Below are positions 45,840 through 54,595 of a DNA stretch of 64,000 bases, one piece after another. Source of the stretch: Panacibacter ginsenosidivorans (GTDB lineage Bacteria > Bacteroidota > Bacteroidia > Chitinophagales > Chitinophagaceae). Below the pieces are notes generated by a model. It did not search any database and was not told the origin of the DNA. It worked only from the letters and a program-made list of their open reading frames with translations. A program made the translations under genes and the position numbers. The stretch is taken from positions 4,033,501-4,097,500 of the forward strand of contig NZ_CP042435.1 of NCBI RefSeq assembly GCF_007971225.1, read 5' to 3'. Position 1 is the first letter of the stretch; every line of letters begins with the position of its first letter.

Positions 45840-47303
45840 TTATTTATAAGTGATCTTTTCATTTTTTTCGAAATCATACAAGGAGAGATAGCGTAATTGG
45901 TAATAAGCACCCCAGAAATCTCTTAATGCTGCTATGTAATCTCTTTTGGCCTGGTCCTTCTCCTGGAAGGCAATACTAAGATCAGTAATACTTAAGTTGC
46001 CCAGTACATAGCGCTGCTGTGCAATATTGTATTTTTCAGAAGCAATGCTGTCTGCTTTTGCTGTAAGCTCCACCTGCCCTTTCATCATGTCAAACAATGT
46101 AACCTGTGTTACTATTTCCTGTGTAAAATTTTGCTTATCCTGCTCTACTGAATATTCTGCAAACTTCAGATTAGCTTCTGCTGTTTTTGTTCTTGATTTT
46201 GATCTTCCCCAATCCATTATTGGTATGGCAAATTCAAGTTGCAGCAATTGCTGATCCTGCGGCGATTGATAGGCTTTTGGTATGGTTGAAGCTGTTTGTG
46301 TATAGCCAAGTCGTGCAGTAAGTGTTGCGTTCAAACCATTGTCGGCTTTGGCTTTTACAACGTCTCTTTGTGCTTCTGCAATTTTTCTTGCAAACCCAAT
46401 AGCATCAGCCCTGTTTGCATAAGCCTGCTCCAAAACTTTATCTGCTGTAACCTGCATATCAACAATCGTTGATGGAAGGTCAAGCGCAATTTTATCAGTG
46501 TTTTGCAGGCCTGTATATGTACGGAGATTTAATAAGGCAATTTCCATATCACGCTTAGCAACACCAGTTGCTTTTTCTGCTTTTAACTGCTCAAGCTGTA
46601 ATTGAAGAATTTCATTCTTTGCTATTTTACCAATGTCTAATTTTTCATTGGCCACCTGCATGATCTTTTTTGTGTTCTCCAAATTTGTTTGAGCGATCTG
46701 GTAATTAACCTGTGCCAAAAGGAGATCAAAAAAATAACCGCTGGCAACAATCGCAATACCTTCCATGGATTCTATATAAGCCTGCTTGCTTTCATTATAT
46801 TTTAGTGGTTCAATTTTATTATCCCATTTCAACGTATTGAACTGGAACAACGGCTGACTATAACCAATCCCAAACGGTACTGTATTATACAATTGGTTCT
46901 TCCTGTCGAAATCATCGAACCTTTGTAATTGTGTGGTACCGAATACAGTGCCACCGGTGGCTGCAATGCTTTGGCTGAAGGAAAGGTTTAATGAGGAGTT
47001 GTTGTTGTGTATTGGTTGAAACAAAATGGTACCATCTGGTTGAATTACCTGCGAGAATGTTTTGCTATAGGCAGGCAATAAACCATTTAATAAAAGTTGT
47101 GGCTGGTAATTTGACCTGTACACACGCCACTCCCAATACTTTGTCTCTTTGACCGTTGCTGCCTGTTTCGATTCAATTGATTTTTCTTTTGCCATTGCTA
47201 TTACATCCTGCAGGCTCAATCTTGCAGTGTCACTACTATCCTGGCAAAATATTTTCCCTGACAGCAATAGTAAAAAAATAATATAATGTAGTTGTGTCTT
47301 CAT
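45840..47303 (-). CDS. TolC-family outer-membrane efflux protein
   Basis: The 487 residues have a signal peptide (LLLLSGKIFCQ) and then two helical-barrel repeats typical of TolC-like proteins: long heptad-rich stretches (about 170-270 and 330-460) around beta segments. The tail YVLGNLSITDLSIAFQEKDQAKRDYIAALRDFWGAYYQLR is characteristic. It provides the outer-membrane exit duct for the exporter encoded by the neighbouring genes, 9 bp after the adaptor gene. Confidence 0.9.
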   Translation of the reverse strand: MKTQLHYIIFLLLLSGKIFCQDSSDTARLSLQDVIAMAKEKSIESKQAATVKETKYWEWRVYRSNYQPQLLLNGLLPAYSKTFSQVIQPDGTILFQPIHNNNSSLNLSFSQSIAATGGTVFGTTQLQRFDDFDRKNQLYNTVPFGIGYSQPLFQFNTLKWDNKIEPLKYNESKQAYIESMEGIAIVASGYFFDLLLAQVNYQIAQTNLENTKKIMQVANEKLDIGKIAKNEILQLQLEQLKAEKATGVAKRDMEIALLNLRTYTGLQNTDKIALDLPSTIVDMQVTADKVLEQAYANRADAIGFARKIAEAQRDVVKAKADNGLNATLTARLGYTQTASTIPKAYQSPQDQQLLQLEFAIPIMDWGRSKSRTKTAEANLKFAEYSVEQDKQNFTQEIVTQVTLFDMMKGQVELTAKADSIASEKYNIAQQRYVLGNLSITDLSIAFQEKDQAKRDYIAALRDFWGAYYQLRYLSLYDFEKNEKITYK

Positions 47304-47312
47304 TTTTCTGTC

Positions 47313-48560
47313 TTAATTCCTGATCGTTATTTCCCGTACATTTTTAAACTTGCTCATATCTGAAGTAATGATCACATCGCCCGGTTTTACATTGTCTTTG
47401 ATCTCTACAAAATCAAAATTGGTCATGCCAATATGCACACTTCTTCTTTCAGCTTTTCCATCATGTACCACAAATATGTTCTGTGAAGAAGCCCCCTGGA
47501 AGCCGGGACCATTAGTTACACGCATTATATTATTTTTTGCAGCTGTAACCAGATAAACATCCACTTTTAAATTAGGGCGCAGCAGCTTATTGTTTTGTTC
47601 ATCAAGCCGTATATCAAATGTTACAATGTTATTTTGTACTGATGGATAAATATTACTTACGGTCCCACGCATCTGAGACTCACCAACACGTATAATTGCT
47701 GCCATACCTATGTGCAGATCACTCATGAAATTATCTGAAACGCTGCCGGAAACTTTAAAACCAGAAAGATCTGCGATCCTTGCCAGTGCTTCGCCTTCAG
47801 TTACGGAAGCGCCGATATTTTTATTGATCCATGTAATTACACCAGCGCGGCTCGTAACAATATTGGCGAGATCAAGTTTGCGTTGCAACTCTTTCAAATC
47901 ATTCTCTTTTATTGCAGCATCAATTTCAGATTCACGCATTTCCACCTGCATGGTTTGTTGTTTGCTTTTGATCTCATTTTCCAGTTGTTGTTTTTCCAGT
48001 TTTGCAACTTTCAGATCCAGTTCAGCTTTCTCAATATCTTCCTGTGTCCCGCCACCGGCTTTATACAAACGTTTTGCATTTTCAACATCTGCTTCCAGGC
48101 TATTTATACGTAGTTGCTTGATGTCGTTGTTTGATTTGATGTCGTAAAAGCTTTTATCCAGTTCAAGTTTTAGTTTATGAATATTATTGCGTTTTACTTC
48201 CAGTTCAAATTTCAGTTTCTCTAATTCAGTTTGGGTGGCAGATTTATCAAGCGTTAAAATAGATTCACCAGCTTTTACATTGGTGCCTGCATCCATCACT
48301 ACATTTTTTATTGAAGCATTGATGGGGCTAGTAATGATCTCTTCAAATTCAGGCAATACTTCACCCGATGCATTAACAGTGTTTTCTATGCTACCCATTT
48401 CAACAACGGCAGTAGTAAATTCTTTTTTTGTGATAGATGATTGTAAAGTGGAACGTAGTAGCAGGATTAAGGCAATAATAGCAATAGCAATGACAACAAT
48501 GATTGTAACTGCTTTCTTTCTTTTTTTTCCGCTTACCTGAGTTTCTATACTGATGTCCAT
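47313..48560 (-). CDS. Periplasmic adaptor of the HlyD/MacA family
   Basis: The protein is 415 residues from ATG 48560. The frame extends to a TTG at 48578, but the predicted sigma-54 transcript starts near 48574, downstream of that codon, favouring 48560. It has one N-terminal helix (VTIIVVIAIAIIALILLL) and a lipoyl half-motif (GEVLPEFEEIITSPINASIKNVVMDAGTNVKAG). A long coiled-coil hairpin follows (about 105-220), then the beta-barrel and membrane-proximal domains. It links the ABC permeases to TolC and is the first gene of the efflux operon. Confidence 0.9.
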   Translation of the reverse strand: MDISIETQVSGKKRKKAVTIIVVIAIAIIALILLLRSTLQSSITKKEFTTAVVEMGSIENTVNASGEVLPEFEEIITSPINASIKNVVMDAGTNVKAGESILTLDKSATQTELEKLKFELEVKRNNIHKLKLELDKSFYDIKSNNDIKQLRINSLEADVENAKRLYKAGGGTQEDIEKAELDLKVAKLEKQQLENEIKSKQQTMQVEMRESEIDAAIKENDLKELQRKLDLANIVTSRAGVITWINKNIGASVTEGEALARIADLSGFKVSGSVSDNFMSDLHIGMAAIIRVGESQMRGTVSNIYPSVQNNIVTFDIRLDEQNNKLLRPNLKVDVYLVTAAKNNIMRVTNGPGFQGASSQNIFVVHDGKAERRSVHIGMTNFDFVEIKDNVKPGDVIITSDMSKFKNVREITIRN

Positions 48561-48584
48561 GAAACCTATTTTGGCCAAATATGT

Positions 48585-48601
48585 TTCAATAGAAGTGCCA
48601 A
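48585..48601 (-). promoter_or_regulatory. Candidate sigma-54 promoter of the efflux operon
   Basis: Read on the minus strand the site is TTGGCAC, five bases, then TTGAA. The -24 element is perfect (GG at 48599-48598); the -12 element has GA in place of the usual GC. The start point would be about 48574, 14 bases before the adaptor ATG. An NtrC-type activator is encoded at the end of the same gene run. Confidence 0.55.
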
Positions 48602-48651
48602 ACCTAAATGATTGCTAACGAATGTATTAGTGTGTTTTCTATTTTTAAAAA

Positions 48652-48667
48652 TGTTCGATACCGGACA
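48652..48667. promoter_or_regulatory. Candidate enhancer palindrome for the NtrC-type regulator
   Basis: TGTTCGATACCGGACA is an inverted repeat (TGTtCG and CGgACA, one mismatch in six). It is centred about 86 bases upstream of the predicted sigma-54 start, a usual distance for an enhancer-binding activator. Confidence 0.45.
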
Positions 48668-48701
48668 AAATGTTTGTAAGTGAACCTTCAGGTGATATTT
48701 T

Positions 48702-48760
48702 TTTGATGCAAGCTTTTGTATATACATCATTTTTACTTGCGTCGCACTCTTGTACAAGTA
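48702..48760 (+). repeat. Single v1 arm of the dispersed intergenic repeat
   Basis: The core TTGCGTCGCACTCTTGTAC is at 48737-48755 and the distal end AAGCTTTTGTA lacks the CCGG motif. It lies between the efflux promoter region and the divergent YHS gene. Besides this arm and the two regulatory sites, 48561-48889 holds nothing I can identify. Confidence 0.88.
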
Positions 48761-48889
48761 CAATTTTATTCGGCAGAAAACAATCTTTCTAAAATATACT
48801 CCTGCAAATCTTTTTAAACTGTAATCCAACCGACAGCCCACTTTTCACATTCATAGTTCTTTTGTATCGTAAATAAAAGAATTATAAAA

Positions 48890-49837
48890 ATGAAAAAGAT
48901 CATGATGAACATAAAAGCAATCTCTGCTTTTATTTTGATGTTGGTTGCGTTGCCATCTTTTACTAACGCACAGAAATATGAAGGAAAATATTTCAATAAC
49001 CTCAATGCCGATGGTGTTATTATTGATGGTTATGATGCCGTTGCTTTCTTTACAGATGACAAACCTGTGAAAGGAGATGCAAAATTTCAATACAATTATG
49101 ATGATGCTGTTTATTATTTCGCATCACAGGAACATCTTGATATGTTCAAAGCAAACCCGGAAAAATACAAACCACAATTTGGTGGCTGGTGTGCTTATGC
49201 AGTATCACTCGGCCGGGTTGCACCAATTGATGTAAACACGTTCTCTATTGTAAACAATCGGCTTGTTATACAACACAATCAACGTGCTGTTGACGGCTGG
49301 AATAAAGATGTACAAGGCAATCTTTCACTCGCAGATAAATACTGGCCAGAGGTTACAGCTGGTGGTGGCAAACAAATTAAAACAGATGCCGAGAAAGCAT
49401 TTTTAAATAACACCGACCCTGATGGAGTAACACTCCAGGGTTATGATGCCGTTGCCTACTTCACAGATATGAAACCAACCAAAGGCGATCCAAAATATTC
49501 TGCACGTTATAATGGTGCTACCTATTGGTTTGCATCAGAAGCACATGCTTCAATGTTTAAAGATCATCCTGAAATGTTTGCTCCACAATATGGTGCCTTC
49601 TGCGGTTATGCGATGAGTCTAAATAAACTTCGCCCAATTGATCCGAACATCTGGCAGATTGTTGATGGTCGTTTGATTTTGCAGCACACACAGGATGCGT
49701 ATGATCAGTTCAACAAAGACGCAAAAGGCAACACTGCAAAAGCAGATGGTTACTGGCCTGGCCAAATAAGGAAACATGCAGGTAAAAAAGTAAAATTTGA
49801 TGCTCCTGCAAAACCAGCGACTACAGACGCTAAATAA
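48890..49837 (+). CDS. Secreted protein with two tandem YHS domains
   Basis: The 315 residues start with a signal peptide (ISAFILMLVALPSFTNAQ). Two similar units follow: residues about 35-150 and about 170-290. Each starts DGV-x-(I/L)-x-GYDAVA(F/Y)FTD and contains Y(Y/W)FAS-x-(E/A)H, MF-K--PE and a Gly-Gly/Ala-(W/F)C-(A/G)YA(V/M)SL block, the YHS signature with Cys and His that may bind a metal. The duplication is internal. It is followed closely by an HbpS-like gene, so a role in periplasmic metal or haem handling is possible but unproven. Confidence 0.85.
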   Translation: MKKIMMNIKAISAFILMLVALPSFTNAQKYEGKYFNNLNADGVIIDGYDAVAFFTDDKPVKGDAKFQYNYDDAVYYFASQEHLDMFKANPEKYKPQFGGWCAYAVSLGRVAPIDVNTFSIVNNRLVIQHNQRAVDGWNKDVQGNLSLADKYWPEVTAGGGKQIKTDAEKAFLNNTDPDGVTLQGYDAVAYFTDMKPTKGDPKYSARYNGATYWFASEAHASMFKDHPEMFAPQYGAFCGYAMSLNKLRPIDPNIWQIVDGRLILQHTQDAYDQFNKDAKGNTAKADGYWPGQIRKHAGKKVKFDAPAKPATTDAK

Positions 49838-49858
49838 TAAAAGACTCAAAACATTTAT

Positions 49859-50329
49859 ATGATAAAAATATTTTTCTTCATTGTTCTTGCAATCGGTATT
49901 GCTTCAGTATGTTCTGCACAAACAATTGCAACAAAAAATATTTCACTTGATGCCGCAAAAAAAGTTGTTGCAGAAGCAGTGAAATATGCAAAAGCAAACA
50001 ATGCTCCCGGTGGTGCAATCGCTGTTGTTGATAACGGCGGTAATCTTGTTTACCTCGAAAGACTGGATAATACTTTCGCTGCTGCCAGTGAAGTGGCAAT
50101 CAAAAAAGCCAATACTGCTGCGCTTTTCAAAGCGCCTTCCTCAAAACTGGAGAATGCAATCAATGGTGGCAGAGATGCGCTCATTACTGTTGGTCATACA
50201 TTTTTACAAGGTGGTGTTCCAATCATTGTTGATGGTCAGGTTGTAGGTGCGGTAGGTGTTAGCGGTAGTACAAGTGCGCAACAGGATGAAGACATGGCTA
50301 ATGCCGGTGCTAAAGTAAGTATTGATTAA
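49859..50329 (+). CDS. Secreted HbpS/GlcG-family haem-binding-like protein
   Basis: The 156 residues have a signal peptide (FFIVLAIGIASVCSAQ) and one HbpS/GlcG domain: SLDAAKKVVAEAVKYAKANNAPGGAIAVVDNGGNLVYLERLD (in parts), then ASEVAIKKANTAALFK and GGVPIIVDGQVVGAVGVSGS. Members bind haem or cobalamin, or degrade small molecules. It starts 22 bp after the double-YHS gene, so the two are likely cotranscribed. Confidence 0.85.
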   Translation: MIKIFFFIVLAIGIASVCSAQTIATKNISLDAAKKVVAEAVKYAKANNAPGGAIAVVDNGGNLVYLERLDNTFAAASEVAIKKANTAALFKAPSSKLENAINGGRDALITVGHTFLQGGVPIIVDGQVVGAVGVSGSTSAQQDEDMANAGAKVSID

Positions 50330-50377
50330 AGTAAAAGTAAAAATTCCAAAGTCAAAAAGTGCGGAAGAAATTTTATG

Positions 50378-50562
50378 TGCCATGTTTTTGAATAAGCATT
50401 AAACATTTGTTGCGTCGCACACTTGTACTGAAAAATAGCTATGACCTTTTGGCTGCGAGCAAAGAAAAAAGCTCGAAGCTCATAGCTCGCCGCTCGTGGC
50501 TCTTTGGTACAAGTGAGTGACACAACAGGCGATGCCACGAAGAACATCTTCTGACAAACAAA
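50378..50562. repeat. Inverted pair I of the dispersed repeat (v1 left, v2 right) with hairpin spacer
   Basis: The left core TTGCGTCGCACACTTGTAC is at 50410-50428 and the right core GTACAAGTGAGTGACACAA starts at 50507, continuing into CAGGCGATGCCA. The spacer contains GGCTGCGAGCA, GCTCGAAGCTC and CGCTCGTGGCTC, close relatives of the spacer of pair D. Confidence 0.92.
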
Positions 50563-50571
50563 AAATTCAAC

Positions 50572-52227
50572 ATGGAAAAATTTACAAACATAAAAATGCG
50601 AATGTTGTTTCCATCGCTTTTGATAAGTGCGTTTGCAATGGCGCAGGAAACACGCCAATTAACAGTTGAAAAACCAACTGCAATTGCAGATTTGAAGACA
50701 ACAGAGGGTGCCGCATTAGTAGATGCGAAATGGTTTGTGCAACCAGCGCACATACAGGAAACGAGTTTCAAATCTCCGGGACCATCATCAAAAGACCCGC
50801 TGCTGCTGTATCCTACAGGAATGACGATCTCAACACATACCATTCATCCGCAGATTAGCGCTGCAGATTTTGATAAAAATTTTATTGCAATAAAACCAAT
50901 TGATCTTGAAATGCGTGAAGGCATGGGACTTGTTTCAACCGTGTGGTTTAAAACAGAATTGACGATTCCTGCAACGATTGGAAAATTGAATACTGCAGGC
51001 AGCACTGCAGTGTTTGAAATTACAGTTGATGATTACAGCGAGATTTGGGTGAATGGAAAACAGATGCATGGATTTGGTCAGAGTGGGAACGGTGTGATCA
51101 GTGGATACAATACCCGCAACAGGGTTATACTTACTGATAATGCAAAACCTGGTGATCATTTTTCGATTGCAATACTTGGGATTAATGGCCCGTTGGGAAT
51201 GATACCAGATAATTATATATGGGTAAGAAATGCGGTTGTTGATTTTTATAAAGACGGCTTGCCATCGAACGCAGCATGGAAAAATGTTGGAAAAATTTCT
51301 GTGATTGATGAACAATTGAATCATATCATTTCTAAAGATGCTACGATTGATAAAGTTGCAGATGGATTTCAGTTTACGGAAGGGCCTGTGTGGCACCCCG
51401 ATGGATATTTATTGTTTAGTGATCCTAACACGAATACAATTTATCGTTACAACCCAAAGAATAATAATGTAACTGTTTATATGAGTCATAGCGGTTATAC
51501 GGGTGCAGATATTGGTGAGTATGGTCAGCCGGGAAGTAATGGTTTGGCAATTGACAAAGAAGGAAGATTGATTGTTGACCAACATGGAAACAGGAGAGTA
51601 GTGCGTTATGAAAAGAAAGGACCATTAACAGTTTTAGCGGATAAGATTGATGGTAAGAGATTTAATAGTCCGAATGATATTGTTTTGAAAAGTGATGGCA
51701 CAATTTACTTTACAGATCCGCCTTATGGCTTACCGAAATTCTTCAATGATGCAAGAAAAGAGTTAGATTATTCAGGAGTGTTTATGATAAAGGATGGAAA
51801 GCTTAATGTTGTATCAAAAGATCTTGGCGGACCAAACGGTATTGCATTCTCACCTGATGAAAAATATTTGTACGTTACAAACTGGGATATACGTGATATA
51901 CATCACACCAAAACATTATGGCGTTATGAAGTACAACAAGATGGAAGTTTAAAGAATGGCAAAATATTTTTCGACTGGAACTTAACAGAAGATGATGAAG
52001 CGCTTGATGGCATGAAAGTGGATAAAGAAGGAAATCTTTTTGTAAGTGCGCCAGGTGGTGTTTGGATATTATCTGCTGAAGGAAAATTATTAGGAAAGAT
52101 AACAACACCGGAGCGTGCAGCTAATATGGCGTGGGGTGATGAAGATGGCAAGACTTTATATTTGACAGCCCACAGTAGTTTGTATAAGATAAGAGTAGAA
52201 ACTGGTGGCAGGTTTTGCTGGCAGTAA
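50572..52227 (+). CDS. Secreted SMP-30/gluconolactonase-like protein with N-terminal extension
   Basis: The 551 residues begin with a signal peptide (LFPSLLISAFAMAQ). About 200 residues of beta-rich sequence follow, containing VFEITVDDYSEIWVNGKQ, a sugar-binding jelly-roll-like pattern. The C-terminal 300 residues form an SMP-30/LRE beta-propeller (FTEGPVWHPDGYLLFSDP, NGLAIDKEGRLIVDQHGNRRV, FNSPNDIVLKSDGTIYFTDPPYG, GPNGIAFSPDEKYLYVTNW). The Glu, Asn and Asp of the metal site are present in these blocks. It may hydrolyse a sugar lactone, which would fit the gluconate and dehydrogenase genes at the window start. Confidence 0.85.
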   Translation: MEKFTNIKMRMLFPSLLISAFAMAQETRQLTVEKPTAIADLKTTEGAALVDAKWFVQPAHIQETSFKSPGPSSKDPLLLYPTGMTISTHTIHPQISAADFDKNFIAIKPIDLEMREGMGLVSTVWFKTELTIPATIGKLNTAGSTAVFEITVDDYSEIWVNGKQMHGFGQSGNGVISGYNTRNRVILTDNAKPGDHFSIAILGINGPLGMIPDNYIWVRNAVVDFYKDGLPSNAAWKNVGKISVIDEQLNHIISKDATIDKVADGFQFTEGPVWHPDGYLLFSDPNTNTIYRYNPKNNNVTVYMSHSGYTGADIGEYGQPGSNGLAIDKEGRLIVDQHGNRRVVRYEKKGPLTVLADKIDGKRFNSPNDIVLKSDGTIYFTDPPYGLPKFFNDARKELDYSGVFMIKDGKLNVVSKDLGGPNGIAFSPDEKYLYVTNWDIRDIHHTKTLWRYEVQQDGSLKNGKIFFDWNLTEDDEALDGMKVDKEGNLFVSAPGGVWILSAEGKLLGKITTPERAANMAWGDEDGKTLYLTAHSSLYKIRVETGGRFCWQ

Positions 52228-52270
52228 AATTTAAATAAAAGATGTCTTAACTTCCATACAAAATAAAGCC

Positions 52271-52960
52271 ATGAAGACAGTTATTATAACAGGTGCTAAC
52301 GGAAACCTTGGTGTTGCCACTGCAAAAAAGTTTTTAGATGAGGGATATATAGTTGTTGCTATTGATGGAAAAGATGATCATCTTGAGTTTGCATTAAACA
52401 ATACTAATTTTGAATTTCATTCCATTGATCTTACCAATGAAGAAAAGACTGCAGAATTTATAAAGTCAACTGTAACAAGGCATGGAAAGATAGATGCTGC
52501 ATTGATGCTTGTTGGCGGTTTTGCCATGGGGACTGTAAACGATACAAATGGCGCAGACATACTAAAACAATTCTCGTTGAATTTTGAAACAGCATATTTC
52601 GTAGCACAGCCCTTACATAAGCATATGCAGGAAAATGGATATGGGAGATTAGTGTTTATTGGCGCAAGGCCTGCTATTAATCCTGCACAGGGCAAGGCTC
52701 TGGTGGCTTACGCATTAACCAAATCACTGCTCTTCAAACTTGCAGAGTTTATCAATGAAGAAAACAAAGGCACTAATGTAGTTGCTTCTGTTGTGGTGCC
52801 CAGCACTATTGATACAGCGATAAACAGAAAAAGTATGCCTGATGTAAATCCTGCTGATTGGGTAAAACCGGAGCAGCTTGCGGATATACTTGAATTTATC
52901 TGTAGTGAAAAAGGTTCTGTAATAAGAGAGCCGGTATATAAGGTTTACAACAATGCCTGA
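52271..52960 (+). CDS. Short-chain dehydrogenase/reductase
   Basis: The 229 residues have the SDR nucleotide fold TGANGNLGVATAKKF (residues 6-20) and the catalytic YxxxK in AYALTKSLLFKL. The Ser expected before the Tyr is replaced in the stretch RLVFIGARPAINP, so the classical Ser-Tyr-Lys set is not obvious. The substrate is unknown. It overlaps the next gene by 8 bases, suggesting translational coupling. Confidence 0.85.
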   Translation: MKTVIITGANGNLGVATAKKFLDEGYIVVAIDGKDDHLEFALNNTNFEFHSIDLTNEEKTAEFIKSTVTRHGKIDAALMLVGGFAMGTVNDTNGADILKQFSLNFETAYFVAQPLHKHMQENGYGRLVFIGARPAINPAQGKALVAYALTKSLLFKLAEFINEENKGTNVVASVVVPSTIDTAINRKSMPDVNPADWVKPEQLADILEFICSEKGSVIREPVYKVYNNA

Positions 52961-53903
52961 TAAGTTGATGCGTAAAGACAAAATTTATATCAGTGCTTAT
53001 ATATTTATTTACATAATTGCTGCATTGGTTTTAGTGGTAGTTTTTCAGAATCCTGTTGAAGATATTTTAACAGGATTATTTTCATTTGGTATCGGCTTTT
53101 CGCTTGTAGCCTGGTTGCTTACAAAAAATATCAGCAATAGTGGAATTGATAAACATCCTTTTAAAAATGAAGCATGGCTTCTGTTCGCACTAATATTTTG
53201 GATAATACTTTATATAACATATGGCAGCAGTTTTGTTGACCATTTAGTACCAGCTTCTATCCTGCAAAATGACCGGGCTTATGCATTTGTTATTCTTGCA
53301 AGAAAATTATTGGTGTTTGTAATGGTGCCACTCTTATTATACAGGCTTGCAGGATTTTCCTTAACTGATTTTGGTTTGGAAGCGCCCATTAAAAATATCT
53401 TTTCAAAGAAGAGCCTGATAACCTTTTGTGTAATCTCGGTGATCGTACTGGCGTTTCAATATTTCATGAGCAATGGCGGCAAACATTTTCGTGAGGGCAA
53501 TTTTTCTTTTGCACAAATGCTTGCAGGATTTCCACTGTTGTTCATTTGGCTTTTTCTCGAAGTTGGCCTGGTGGAAGAATTTTTCTTTCGTGGTTTGTTG
53601 CAATCAAGAATGAGTGCATTGCTAAAATCCAATGCAGGCGGCATTCTTATCAGCGGCTTGATTTTTGGCCTTGCGCATGCGCCGGGGCTTTACCTGCGCG
53701 GGTTTGGCGAAACAGAAGGCATTACTGAATCATTACCTTTTGCTTTTTGGGCTGCTTACACTGTTTGCACAATGTCTGTAGGCGGTATTTTTATTGGTAT
53801 CATCTGGAGCAAAACAAAAAACCTTTATCTCATTATGGCCATTCATGCAATGCTGGATATTATTCCAAATTTTGCAAACTTTGTTCATACCTGGAAGTTG
53901 TAA
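52953..53903 (+). CDS. CPBP-family intramembrane metalloprotease
   Basis: The 316 residues contain about eight membrane helices. The family motifs are visible: EEFFFRGLLQSRM (paired Glu and Arg, about residue 207), FGLAHAPGLYL (His, about 233) and a late MAIHAMLDIIPN. The enzyme would cut within membrane-embedded segments. Either the ATG at 52953 or the one at 52968 (MRKDKIY) could be used; the first overlaps the SDR gene by 8 bases. Confidence 0.88.
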   Translation: MPDKLMRKDKIYISAYIFIYIIAALVLVVVFQNPVEDILTGLFSFGIGFSLVAWLLTKNISNSGIDKHPFKNEAWLLFALIFWIILYITYGSSFVDHLVPASILQNDRAYAFVILARKLLVFVMVPLLLYRLAGFSLTDFGLEAPIKNIFSKKSLITFCVISVIVLAFQYFMSNGGKHFREGNFSFAQMLAGFPLLFIWLFLEVGLVEEFFFRGLLQSRMSALLKSNAGGILISGLIFGLAHAPGLYLRGFGETEGITESLPFAFWAAYTVCTMSVGGIFIGIIWSKTKNLYLIMAIHAMLDIIPNFANFVHTWKL

Positions 53904-53910
53904 TTTATTT

Positions 53911-53970
53911 GTAAGCCCATCTGCAATATGCAATGCAGCTTTTCTTGCGTCGCACTCCTGAACGCTTTGT
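53911..53970 (+). repeat. Single v1 arm of the dispersed intergenic repeat
   Basis: The core TTGCGTCGCACTCCTGAAC (53945-53963) has a mutated end. The distal part GTAAGCCCATCTGC lies directly after the CPBP stop codon. Confidence 0.85.
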
Positions 53971-54061
53971 TATATACTAAACAATTTTTACAAACGGAGA
54001 GTCGCGAATTTTATACATCTTTATCTTTAATGATTCAATTATAACGTCAATCAATTTTTTT

Positions 54062-54508
54062 ATGTTACAACAAACACTTTTGCCACTTTTTGAAAGGGAC
54101 CTTAATAAATTGAAACAGGAAATAGCTGCTTATACCAATGAAACTGATCTCTGGAAAATACAGGATGGCATTTTAAACAGTGCAGGTAATTTAAGTTTAC
54201 ACCTTGTAGGTAACCTAAAACATTTTGTTGGTAAAGTGTTGGGCAATATTCCTTACGAAAGACAACGCGACAAAGAATTTTCAGATAAAGATGTTTCTAA
54301 GGAGCAATTGCTGCAGAGTATTGAAGAAACAAAAGAAGCGGTGATGAGTACGTTGCCAAAACTAAACGATGATACTATAAAAAGTATTTATCCTATAAAT
54401 GTTTTTGGTTATGAAATGACAACAGAAAGTTTTCTTATTCACCTTTATGGACATTTGGATTATCATCTTGGGCAAATAAATTATCACAGAAGATTATTGA
54501 ATAAGTAG
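54062..54508 (+). CDS. DinB-like four-helix protein
   Basis: The 148 residues are helical with histidines spaced as in the DinB/DUF1572 family: LHLVGNLKHFVG (about 42-53) and HLYGHLDYHLGQINYHRRLL near the C-terminus, which together usually hold a metal ion. Members are thiol-dependent or stress-related enzymes of mostly unknown substrate. It appears monocistronic, with a dispersed repeat on each side. Confidence 0.8.
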   Translation: MLQQTLLPLFERDLNKLKQEIAAYTNETDLWKIQDGILNSAGNLSLHLVGNLKHFVGKVLGNIPYERQRDKEFSDKDVSKEQLLQSIEETKEAVMSTLPKLNDDTIKSIYPINVFGYEMTTESFLIHLYGHLDYHLGQINYHRRLLNK

Positions 54509-54532
54509 TTCCTGCTGAATTTATAAGTAACA

Positions 54533-54590
54533 GTACAAGAGTGCGAAGCAACGTAGGTCTGATAAGGATTCAAATGCCTGGCTCAAAAAA
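54533..54590 (-). repeat. Single v1 arm of the dispersed intergenic repeat
   Basis: Reads GTACAAGAGTGCGAAGCAAC and ends ATGCCTGGCTCAAAAAAA. One base of the palindromic core is changed (GAAGC for GACGC). It sits between the convergent DinB-like and helicase genes. Confidence 0.88.
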
Positions 54591-54595
54591 AAGTA

